NCBI RefSeq assembly: GCF_021018895.1
Contig: NC_079380.1
Location: 7,923,736-7,987,735 of the forward strand
Length of the DNA: 64,000 nucleotides
Direction: 5' to 3'
Source of the DNA: Seriola aureovittata
Taxonomy: Eukaryota > Chordata > Actinopteri > Carangiformes > Carangidae
This document shows, one piece after another, positions 40,601-50,954 of the stretch. The notes beneath the pieces are model-generated. The model was not told the origin of the DNA. It saw nothing but the letters and a program-made list of their open reading frames with translations, and searched no databases. How positions within the stretch are numbered: the first letter of the stretch is position 1; each line of letters begins with the position of its first letter. Both the position numbers and the translations under genes were made by a program.

Positions 40601-43600
40601 CCCAGAAAAAATCAAAGAGTTTGTGTTCAGAGGGGTAAGACTGTAAATACAGTGACAGTATATTTATCTCCAGTCTGGAAGACACTTCCTTTTTATGTCC
40701 TTTAACCAGATGCACATTTTTTGATGCCATTCCTGTCTCTTCCAGGGCATTGTGCCGTCACTAAGGAAGGAGGTTTGGAAGTTCCTCCTGGGCTTTTATC
40801 CATGGAACAGTACTGCTAAAGAGCGGGAGAACATTCTGCGGGTCAAAACGTTAGTGTTTTCATTACTTAGTGTCTTTTTGATTGTTTGACATTTTAGAAA
40901 GTACTTTCTATTTGTAGATTGGCACATTTTCCCAAAAAGTTAGTGAAACCACTTTAATGCCCCTCTGTGTCTGCAGGGATGAGTATTTCAGAATGAAGGT
41001 GCAGTGGAAGTCAGTCAGTGAAGAGCAGGAGATGAGGAACTCTCTCCTCAGAGGCTACAGAAGCCTGATAGGTCAGCTCTGCAATCTGTCAAAAAAACAG
41101 AAAATCTGTTCATCACTGAATCCATCAGCTGCCAGAGAGAGCTGCAACTGATGCTCAAGTTGAACTGTCTTTGTTCTTTTGTGACAGAGAGAGATGTCAG
41201 CAGGACAGACAGACACAATACGTTCTTCTCTGGGAACGACAATCCAGGACTGACTCTGCTTCATGATGTGCTGATGACGTACTGCATGTACAACTTTGAT
41301 CTCGGTATGTTTTTTATTTGTTTTTTTTTTATAAATTGCTGGCAAACAGAGATACACTACCGCTACATCTTCAGTGTCAGACTGAAGTGCTTTATAGGTT
41401 AGACTGGTCTGTATGAGAACAAAGTCTTAACAATTCACCATTCATGCCATTTAGCACTGAAGAGCCAGACAAGAAGAGATCCGATGACAAACTCTGTGCT
41501 GTGTGTCATTGCTTAATAATTCTTAAAAAAAACATAATGAGTGCCAGTGAGAAGCAGAAGCCAGAGTGTACAGCCTTCAATGGTCAAACATAACTTACCG
41601 ATGATCTCTGAAAACAGATGATTAGCAAATATAGAACAGGAAAAGAAAATAATCTTTATATGAATTTTCACTCATGCATGATCCATTGTATAATAATAGT
41701 GTTGATAAAGTTTATTTATATTGCATTTACCAAAGCCGGAGATTTGAAAGTGCTTTATGAGAAATAAAGAAGAATGTATTTCCTATGTAAGTACATAGAG
41801 CAACCTGCAGACTGTGGCTCCAACTTACAATTATTTTCATCATCAGTTAAAGTGTCAACTATTTTCATGATCAATCGTTAGTATGTTGAATGTCAAAAAA
41901 TACATCCCAGCAAGAAAGGTGACATCCTCAAATGTTTTGATTTGTATGACCAACATCTAAAATCAAAAGATATTCAAGCTGCAATGATAAATGACAATAT
42001 GCACTGATAATTCTTACATTTGAGAGGCTGGAACAAGAGACTGTTTGGCATTTTTTCATTGTCTTTGCTTGAAAAAGGATGATTAATCAATTATTGAAAT
42101 AGTAGCTGTTTATTTGTCCGTTGATCATCTAATCAACTGCAGGCAAATACAAGTGGATAAATAGACACACAAATAAATAGACAAATTGACCCAATTTAAA
42201 AAAGGTGAAGAAAAAAAAAGGGCTTCTGCTAAAATAAAGTGATTTAAAATAGGTAATGACAAAGCATCAGTTCATCAGACAGGTTGTTCCAGAGCTGAGG
42301 TTCCCTGACAGCAAAAGCGTGATCTCCTTTAGTCTTACACATTTACATTGGAACAGGTTCCTATCGGACAACCTCAGGCTGTGTGGAGGCAGTGCACAGT
42401 AATTCAGAGATGTAGTCTGAGGCCAGGCCACGCAGTGCTTTAAATACACACATAGACAATATGTTGCACTAAAGACCTGTGATCTATGATATGATTTGCT
42501 AATCTCAAGAACCGTGTCCCTCTGAAACCTCTATTTGTTTCCTCTTCCATCCCTCAAGGCTATGTGCAGGGGATGAGCGATCTCCTTTCTCCGCTCCTGT
42601 TCATCACCCAGAACGAGGTGGAGTCCTTCTGGTGTCTGACGGGCTTCATGGAGCTGCTGGTTAGTAGAAATGTCTCTCTGTCTCAGGAATTTTGGTCGTC
42701 CCTTTACTTATGTTCGTCAGAGGAGATTCTTACCTGTACAGCTGTGTTACTTTAACCTTATTGTTTGTGTGTCAGTGATGACTTGATCAGCAGTTCTAGT
42801 TGAAATTAAAACAGAAAGCACACATTGTTACTGCGGTTTGGATCCCTTTCAGGTTTCACACTCAGTGGCTCATATAAATAGCAGTATATTTTGAAAAGTT
42901 AAGACATTTGATCCATGTGACCATCACAGTCTTACTGGTGACTAACAGACCTCTGCTGTTTTCCTCTCTGCAGCACCAGAACTTTGAAGAGTCTCAGGAG
43001 GCCATGAAGCAGCAGCTCCTTCAGCTCAGTATTCTGCTGAAGGCTCTGGACCCGGAGCTGTGTGACTTCCTGGGTTAGTCAGCTAATATTCATCCACTCA
43101 GACTGGATTCGACTAAAATAAACCCTAACCAGCCCTGAGGCACAGCTGGGCGCTTGTAGCAAAAGTCATAAGGAAAATGCAGAGAAAAGTAGGGCAGAAA
43201 CAAGAATAAAGCAAACGAGAGGCTGTTCTACATAATGCAACCTCTGGATTATACATTACAATCTATTAGTTATGTAGAAAGGTATCTGCTGATGGGGTGC
43301 ACACCAGGTAGATATGCATGACAATGTATGCTAAATGAGAGAAAGAGACTAACTGGAATTCATGAATTTCAGGTTAAGTTGGGTATGCATGGCAGTAAAA
43401 AATGTGTGTAACTCTTAATGTTACTCATTTACAAGGAGCTCATTCTTCTTTTGTTTCTAATTTGAAAAAAAAAAACCTTTTGTCTGTCAGACTCTCAGGA
43501 CAGCGGCTCACTTTGCTTCTGTTTCCGCTGGTTGCTCATCTGGTTCAAGAGAGAGTTTCCCTTCGAGGACATCCTCATTCTGTGGGAGGTGAGTGCACAA

Positions 43601-45965
43601 AAGCTGCTTGTGCTACTATACATGAATATTTTTATAATGCTAAAACAACTAAAGCACAGTCAGTGAGAGAAACAGTCAGGCTCACTTCACTACTTTAAAC
43701 CTGGATGATGTTAAACTTCATATTAGCCTATGACGAATAACATCATTTCATGTTAAAAATATGACATTTATTCAGATATATTCTTGATTTAAAAAAAAAA
43801 AAAAAAAAAAAGTAAATATTATTGCAACTCTTTTTAAATACACATGAACGTCTGCACATAATGCCGATCAGCACCGGTCTGTGGTGACATTCCCATCAAC
43901 CAGAGTTTGCCAGAGCTGAAGAGGGTGTTCTGTTGTCTGTATGTAATTGTAAACATATCTGGAGGCTCAATTAAGCACCAGTCAGACACCTGCATTATTT
44001 CTCATATTATGTGTCCCCCGAGCAGCACAGTGCACCAAGCTGAAAGTTCCTAGATGAAATATGTGGGTAGGAACCTTCAGCATGTTGCACTGTGTTGCTC
44101 GGGGGACACTTCAAAAGTCCCGGAAACAGCGTCTGTTGGGTGCTTGTGTTGAGCCTCCAGATATGTTTATGTACATAAAGACAACAGAGCATGATGTTAG
44201 AGGGAGCAACCATTGAGACGGAGACAGAGGAGGCTACAGCAACTAGGAGCCTATGATGGAAAAAACCCAGGAAGTGTCCAAGAAAGGTTTTCGACGCTCC
44301 AGATAAAAAAGAAACTCTGTGTTCAGACCAAGGGTTAAGGTCTAAGAAAGAATGATCGATGGTGAGGGCAAACATGGACTCCCATTGGTGTGGCTTTCTC
44401 TTGTTGGAGAGCGCTGAAAGAAGATCCTGGAACTGTGGAAAGTTCTGTTTTCAACAGTGTTTGTGTAATTACTCTCACTGCCAGAGGAGGGAGACAAAAG
44501 TTCCACCCTGTGGGTTTAACTGCAACATGTCTGAGGAAAAATCTAATTTGCTCTGGAAACATACAGTACTGTCGTGTATGTGATAGTATGTAACAGTGTA
44601 TGTTATATAGCCGAATGAGTTTACAACAGCTGTTGTTTTGTAACAACCTGTTTTCTTCCTCAGGTCCTGTGGACTCGTCTTCCATGTGACAACTTCCACC
44701 TGCTGATCGCCTGCTCGATCCTTCAGTCCCAGAGAGGAGAGCTGATTGGCTCAGACCACGACTTTAACACTATTCTGAAGGTGCGTGCGGCTCGTGTGTT
44801 ATATCATGACTTCAGTTACCTTTGTCTGTCAACAAACACATTTTCATCGGTGGAATCATTTCTTTACTGTGACTGATCTGCAGCACATTAACGAGTTGAC
44901 GATGAAGTTGGACCTGCAGAGCGTTCTACGCGGAGCAGAGGCCATCTACCTGCAGCTGATTCAGTGCAAGGTAAACGAGTGCTTCATGTGTTGATGGACA
45001 TCTTGAAAATCTACACCGGTGATTTCTGACTCCACGAGGGATCAAAACATAAATCTTACATGAGAGCCACAACCATAAGAAAGAAATGGATTTCTGTTGT
45101 GCGAAATTCTGTTGACTTCTTCTAACATAGCTCTAATATTTTTTTTTTTCATGTGTCTGTGTGTGCGTGTGCATTATTTCCTTATTTGTTATGCATGGTT
45201 TGTTTTTTGTTTTTGTTTTTTTTAATTCTGGAAAATGTTAATGGAAAATTGCATTTTGTGTCTTTCTAAAAAGGTATAACTGATGTTTCATATTTTAATT
45301 TTATGCATCTACTCAATAATAATCAGTCACATCTATATGAATATCTGTGATTGGCTCAATTCTTCTTTAGCTGTTATACCTATTTTTCTGGATCCATCCA
45401 TTTGCTACTGCAGTGACTAAAATCCAATCCAGGGTTTGTAGTTTTTTCCCACTTAATAATCCTCTAGCAATGATCATTTTAATATTCATAGACCCTTTGA
45501 GAGTTTTTATTTTTTGCATATTTTCTAGTGTTTTATAAGTACATCAGCTGCACTTCAGACATTAAGTCAGGAAAAATGAGGGAGATTTATAAATGCATCG
45601 CTTTATAGGAATATAGAAAAATGTGTTTCTGTGTATATTTTTCCACATAGTTAAACCAACTACAAACAATGCTAACATAAAATAATGGATTCTCAGGTGT
45701 TAAAAGCAATTTGTCTTCATTATGGATTGTGCTTAAATCTAACAACCTCTCCTACCTTCTTCTTCCCCCCTCTTCACTCCCCCTCCTCCTCTGCCCTCCC
45801 CAGGAGCTCCCCCTCAAGGTGCAGCAGGTTCTGGGTCTCTACGTCCCCTCAAGCTCTGAGGAGGCCAGCCCTGACTCCCAGGCCAGCGAGACGCAGCGCC
45901 TCCTCAGCCAATCCCAGGCCGGAGCTGCCTCCTCTTATGCAGCGTGTGGTTCCACTTATCCTTAA
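37655..45965 (+). CDS. tbc1d17: TBC1 domain family member 17 (Rab GAP)
   Basis: The TBC domain accelerates GTP hydrolysis by Rab proteins. Mammalian TBC1D17 acts on Rab8 with optineurin in endosomal traffic and autophagy. Exons: 37655-37681, 38750-38845, 38930-39007, 39111-39222, 39297-39480, 39637-39748, 40193-40363, 40509-40634, 40746-40849, 40977-41071, 41188-41304, 42559-42659, 42974-43073, 43491-43588, 44664-44780, 44884-44970 and 45804-45965, 628 residues (human 648). The N-terminal TBC1D15/17-type domain (about 1-230) contains FEKEGVYLHT, FDPGYEPDWAVISTV and LHFHRGGTREL. The TBC domain (about 303-520) keeps both catalytic fingers, Arg374 in IERDVSRTDR and Gln411 in YVQGMSDLLSP, plus DSQDSGSLCFCFRWLLIWFK. 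The short C-terminus is Ser-rich. TBC1D15 is the alternative, but FDPGYEPDW, LHFHRGGTR and the emc10/akt1s1/nucb1 synteny favour TBC1D17. Confidence 0.95.
41690..41765. repeat. Dispersed repeat fragment in tbc1d17 intron 11
   Basis: TTTATTTATATTGCATTTACC...GAAAGTGCTTTATGAG resembles the piece at 18710-18850 and common fish interspersed repeats. Confidence 0.4.
41812..42147. mobile_element. MITE, GCTGCAAC/CGATTA-type, copy B
   Basis: Long copy in tbc1d17 intron 11. ACAATTATTTTCATCATC at the left, GACATCCTCAAATGTTTTGA and AAAAGATATTCAAGCTGCAA in the middle, and GATTAATCAATTATTGAAATAG to the right, with the shared order TTTGAGAGGCTGGAAC then TGTTTGGCATTTTTTC. Ends are degenerate. Confidence 0.65.
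42200..42475. repeat. Old interspersed repeat in tbc1d17 intron 11
   Basis: Contains GTTGTTCCAGAGCTGAGGTT, GCAAAAGCGTGATCTCCTTTAGT and GAGGCCAGGCCACGCAGTGC in order. I recall this arrangement (…TTCCAGAGC…AAAGCNCGGTC…CCAGNCCATNNAGTGC) from a widespread fish repeat. No open frame. Confidence 0.5.
43929..44188. mobile_element. Long fold-back element in tbc1d17 intron 14
   Basis: Two nested sets of inverted arms. The outer arms are 43929-43986 and 44131-44188 (sharing ACATATCTGGAGGCTCAA). The inner arms are 44012-44051 and 44069-44108, about 40 bp with four differences, one of which would be a G-U pair in RNA, around a 17-bp loop. The whole could form one hairpin of about 260 bp. No coding capacity. 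Confidence 0.85.
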
Positions 45966-46015
45966 ATCTGTGGGTCAGCCGGTGGACTGACACTCAGTGA
46001 GAGATGTGTGGAAGA

Positions 46016-46337
<322 letters not shown>

Positions 46338-46922
46338 CTGACTATGTGATCCTTATGAAGGGATGAAGACTGTTTGGTGAAGACTTTGTTACTAAAGTGT
46401 CAGAGGCAGGGGGCGCTGTTGAAGTATTTTTCTTTAATGTACCCATGAATGTTACAATCCAACATGTTTAAACACTATAGCTGTAATTGCAGTGCTTTTT
46501 CTTTATCATTGTTGTCCTCTTCCTTCTCCATGACAGCTTGTCGCTTGTTTACATGTCCTCTGTCTCTGCCGTCCTCTCTACTCTCCATCGTCCTTTTGAT
46601 GCTGCTGTTTTACCTTTTCACAAGTTATTTTATAAGTGTTTTCATCTCTGCTTTGTCACTTTTGTCTCAGTGTACTCTCAGAGTATTATGTTGAGTTCGA
46701 GTTAGATTTCCCTGCCGTCCCCTCACCACTGTTGTTCCCTGCATAGGGAAGAAGATGAAAGATAAACTCACTGGCAGCACCGTGTTAGTACTGTACGATG
46801 CCATTCCAGTCCTATGCAAAGTTTTTGCATGCCTTATAGTTTTCACATGCGGTGTGGTAATATTTAAAGCCTTGTAATTATATGTATAATGTCATACCAT
46901 TTTCATCTGCTGATTATTACCA

Positions 46923-46928
46923 AATAAA
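46923..46928 (+). promoter_or_regulatory. tbc1d17 polyadenylation signal
   Basis: AATAAA about 960 bp after the stop codon. The 3' UTR includes the compound microsatellite. Confidence 0.65.
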
Positions 46929-47074
46929 TGGTTGCATCTTAACAAAGCAGAGTATTCAAACACATTCTTTTCTTTATTTTCTTTTTACTTACCAGTCTGT
47001 CTCTCTCAGGTCTGTTCGCAGCCAGGACTTTGAGATTTTGTGTTAATAAAAAAAAAACATGATAAACATGAAAT

Positions 47075-47680
47075 AAAATTCCCAACCTTTTTGTCTTGTG
47101 GCCCTGCACAAATGCATGGTTTTCATTTGAATATCTGTCTGAGGCCCAAACAGGAAAAATTATCCAATATTTTACAAAAAAAAAGCAAAGATCAGAGAAA
47201 CGCCTAAAGAATAAATACATTTTTATGTAGCAATGTTTTTTTTTTCTTCTTCTTCTTTCCTGTCTAATTGATAATGTCACGACTCCTCAGATTTATGTTG
47301 TGACCCTTTGGAGGGACCAGACCCCTAAGCTGGGAACCTCTAGAGCAAATTACCTAACTGTATATAAAGAATAATGTAAAGTGCTGAAAATATTTTGTTG
47401 ATAATACTTTTGTATTTTTATGTATTTTTACTTAAGTAAACCTTGTGAATACAGGAATTTAGCTTTTTCACATCATTGTAAGTACTTTTACGAGATGAGA
47501 GTGAAGGATCAGTACCATATGTTCTGTGTGTCAAACCTTAGTCTGTAAATTAACTGGTAACTTAAGTTGTAAAGCAAATGTAGTGAATTAAAAATTACAG
47601 TATTTCCTTCTGAAATGTAGTGGAGTAACAACAATAGAGAGGAAATACTCAGGTTAAGGACAAGTTCCTCAAAACATTGG
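47075..47680. mobile_element. Composite of TTCCCAACC MITE and TACTTTTACT element, second copy
   Basis: TTCCCAACCTTTTTGTC at 47080 and AGCTGGGAACCTCTAGAG at 47328-47345 bound a MITE. It is followed immediately by ACCTAACTGTATATAAAG, then TGATAATACTTTTGTA and later TACTTAAGTAAACC, as in the first copy at 16591-17060. The right part (47565-47680) carries TGTAGTGGAGTAACAA and GGAAATACTCAGG in opposite orientation, so the copy is rearranged. Confidence 0.55.
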
Positions 47681-47799
47681 ATCTGGCCTGTGTGAACTCA
47701 TTAAGACTCAGATAAAAAAATTCAATATGATTAAAAGCTAAAGTGTGAATAACTGTTCATAAGACGCTGATAAAACTTTTGGGATCAAACTTATAAATA

Positions 47800-48475
47800 A
47801 TAATTACTCCAGTGTAACAGTAACAGCGCTTTGTTTACGTGGTGTCTTAACTTGTGAACTGGTTAAACTTTGCCCTCTCCCCTCTCCTCCCCCTCCGGCC
47901 AGCAGGTGTCTGTGCGAGGTGAATGGCTGAGGGGAAAATAGGACCTCTGTTCTCCACTGTCCTGGGAAATGAGCTGGAAAATGAGGGGCGGGCGAGACAC
48001 ACCCCCTTCTCAGGACCCGCTGCACTTTTCTTTTGGCTGGTTGCTGTCTCTTTCCCCCTCGATCCATGTTGTTTGAATACAGCTGCGACGTATGAATTTA
48101 GCAGGGAGGTTAAACAGGCCCACGATCTGTCACTCTCTTTCTCATGCCCCCCCCCCTCCATCCACACCAACCTGACCTCACTTGACTGGCAGAGCCAAAC
48201 TTACTCAGTCCTTCATTCAAACTCAATCTGCTTTCAGCCCCTCTCAAAGCCTGTTTTATGGGCAAAGGCCTTGTCAACAGCTTTAAACCCCATATTCTCT
48301 CACTCAGGCTACAATCGACCAAGTGTTGCAGGATTATGGGCTCTTCATCTTGTCATTATGCTGAGTGTCTTAGAAAAGCTCTTATCTGCAGTAGATGATG
48401 TGGCTGTGCATCTACTCTCTGCGCTTGATGTTTCAGTCACGGGGTATGACTTCACTCTGGCCGTGTATTTATGAT
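47800..48475. other. GC-richer unique block between tbc1d17 and ccndx
   Basis: An open frame of 183 codons (47923-48474, plus strand) crosses this block. It lacks a recognised homologue, and other frames are also open, so it is regarded as fortuitous. The sequence is unique and could be regulatory. Confidence 0.35.
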
Positions 48476-49380
48476 CATTTTACAGATTTCAGTATAATTA
48501 GGCTTATTGTCACTTATGTTTCATGGGCTCTTTTATTTCATTTAAATGTAATTCATCCTGATTTTTCCTAGAGTATATCACTGGAATTGTTTTTATCTGC
48601 TGTATCACACAATCCAAATAATATATTGCCATCCAGTTTGAAACTTGAGTTTTGAAAAGTGCTCTGTAGAGCTCTATAACATTATTATTATTGTATAATT
48701 ATTGTATAATCCAATATTATAATATATAATAGTATCACACTATTTTTCTATTCTTTCGGTTCTTATACAGAGTTAATCTTATAATCTGGATACACTTTGC
48801 TGATACTTATTTATTTTAGTTAAGTGTCATTTTCAATAATGGATTTCAAGTAAATTATGTTGCCATTTTGCTACTTTTATTTTTAAAAGGTCTGAATCCT
48901 TCCTTCCACCACAGAATGTGACAAAATATGAAAGAATCAGTTCTATAAAATGATGCCTGTTTGAGTTAAAGCAAAGTAACTTGAATTAAATTCATTGCTT
49001 TCTCTCTATTGAATATAGTATAGTTCCTAAACATGTTCTGATTGATCCCATGAAGTTTATTTGTCACGGAAGGGTTTAAGTTACTTTTATGTTTCATACA
49101 TGACTGTGAATCTACTGTTAGTTGTAGTCAGTAAAAACGATCATCACCTCCATGATGAATAGAGTATGAATTATTGATGCTCAGCTGAAATCAAGTCATG
49201 GTGATCGTGGTGTGGTCGTCCATTTAACTCCTATTACTCCACTGTTTGAAACACGAGCTGCCATTGAAGCCTTAATGTGTGAAAAGCCACCTGTAATGAC
49301 TGTGTCAAATACAATCTGTATTCTCCACTGGTGAGTGCGACCCCATTGTGACCGTCAGAGGAGTCCCCGGGGAGTGTGTG
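48476..49380. other. AT-rich intergenic
   Basis: Degenerate TACTTTTACT-family piece at about 48775-48915 (ends CTTCCTTCCACCACA). No gene. Confidence 0.4.
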
Positions 49381-49408
49381 AAAAGTGTGTCTACCCCATG
49401 AATGTGTG

Positions 49409-49410
<2 letters not shown>

Positions 49411-49439
<29 letters not shown>
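49411..49439. repeat. (GT)n microsatellite
   Basis: About 14 GT units, followed by moderately GC-rich unique sequence to 49650. Confidence 0.9.
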
Positions 49440-49442
<3 letters not shown>

Positions 49443-49662
49443 AGCCAGCAGCAGGCAGAAGGCCAGGGGCTGTTGTCTGACACTGATTTGTAAAGGGAGA
49501 CAATACGGCTCATTGACCTGCCCGGCTCCACTGTCTGTTGCACATACCTCGCCCAGCCCTCCCCGGTGGCTCCTCTGCTCTTTAAACACGAGCAGCAGAT
49601 TGCCACAGGCGCAGGGAGGGGAGGCCGACGGGACACAGGTTGCTTTGACAATGAGAGTCCTC

Positions 49663-49663
<1 letters not shown>

Positions 49664-49716
<53 letters not shown>

Positions 49717-49718
49717 GG

Positions 49719-49752
<34 letters not shown>

Positions 49753-49754
49753 GG
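49664..49754. repeat. (GA)n purine tract
   Basis: About 90 bp of GAGA with GGGA interruptions. It can form triplex/H-DNA in principle and lies about 1.2 kb upstream of ccndx. Confidence 0.9.
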
Positions 49755-49997
49755 AGGCTCGGGGCCAAAACTTTGATGAGCACATTTAAAAAGAGAAAAG
49801 AAAATAATAATAAAAAAAAACTCACTTTAGCTACGTTTTCTTCTCTCTCTGACTGACTGTTATGTGAAATATAAGATTAAAGCTGCAACATTCACTGTTT
49901 TCACCCAAATGTTCCTCCAGTCAGACTCAAACAGTTCTATCACAATAAAATCTGTTTGCATCCTTCATCACAAGTGGGTTGATGACAAACTAAAGAG

Positions 49998-50235
49998 TGT
50001 GGCTGCAAATAAGGATCATTTTCTTTATCAATCAACTTTCAAATCACTTTCTTGATTAGTTTATTCATTGGTTTATTTATATTTACGATCTCTGCATCCA
50101 GCACTTTCTCCTTGTGTTGTTTGGTTTATGCAAAGTCAGAAAAAATTGAAATAATTCTAATAATTGTTGCTTGAAAATTTGTTTTAAGAGTTAATCAATG
50201 ATAAGAATTGAATTATTCTTCTTAACAAATTTGAT
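49998..50235. mobile_element. MITE, GCTGCAAC/CGATTA-type, copy C
   Basis: Begins TGTGGCTGCAAATAAGGATC and contains TTATCAATCAACTTTC, AAAGTCAGAAAAAATTG and TTGCTTGAAAATTTG. Strongly degenerate. An (AT)n run follows at 50286-50312. Confidence 0.45.
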
Positions 50236-50760
50236 TTTTAAGTTTAATTGTGGTAATTTGGCCTGAAAAGGTCAAATTATCAGTTTTATATATATATATA
50301 TATATATATATACAGTATATACATGTATAGGATTTAGGGATTTAGCATGTATCCTGTGTTTGGCGTGTTTCCTGCGCTCCTCACGTTGTAAACAAACACC
50401 CTCATCCTTTTGTCATCCCATTCCCATTGTCAGAGTCTGGAGGTGACCTTTTCTCTCCTCTCACCCCTCGCAGCCTTTTCTTTTCCTCCCTTCTCTCTTT
50501 CACTGTCGAAGACAAGCTGTTGCTCTGTCCCTGCGGGCCACTCCCTCTCTTGTCTGCTCCTCTTTCCTCCTCCCCTGCCTCCCTCTCTCCCCTTGCTCTC
50601 CTTCGTTCTCCCTCTCCCCACCTGTTGGAGCGATTGTTGCACACACTGTATTGTTGTCTTCTTATTATTTTATGTCACTCACGAGGGTCCCCACCCCCTT
50701 TCTACGGCTTTTTTTCCTTCCCCTCTCAGCCACTCCCTCTCCCTCTCTCACCCTGCTGGG

Positions 50761-50954
50761 TATAAAACTCAGTGGAGGCAGCTGAGGGGTGATACTCAGT
50801 GGAGCACCACAGGAAGACAAAGTTTCAACAAGGACAAGAGAGGATCTGCTTCTGTCCACCTGCACAGCTCCTCAAGTGACAGAAGGACGGTAGCTGCTGT
50901 GTTTCTTTCCCACTTGGACATAAACAGTTTAATTTTACCCATCAGGCTGTGCAG
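50761..50954 (+). promoter_or_regulatory. ccndx TATA box and 5' UTR
   Basis: TATAAAA at 50761-50767 after GCTGGG, so transcription probably begins about 25-30 bp downstream, giving a leader of about 160 bp. The 300 bp upstream is a long pyrimidine-rich tract (50450-50755), an unusual promoter composition. Confidence 0.6.

Noticed and set aside
44012..44108. Calling the tbc1d17 intronic hairpin a microRNA gene
   Set aside because: The stem continues into longer outer arms, which fits a palindromic element better, and there is no small-RNA evidence, so it is reported as a fold-back element only.
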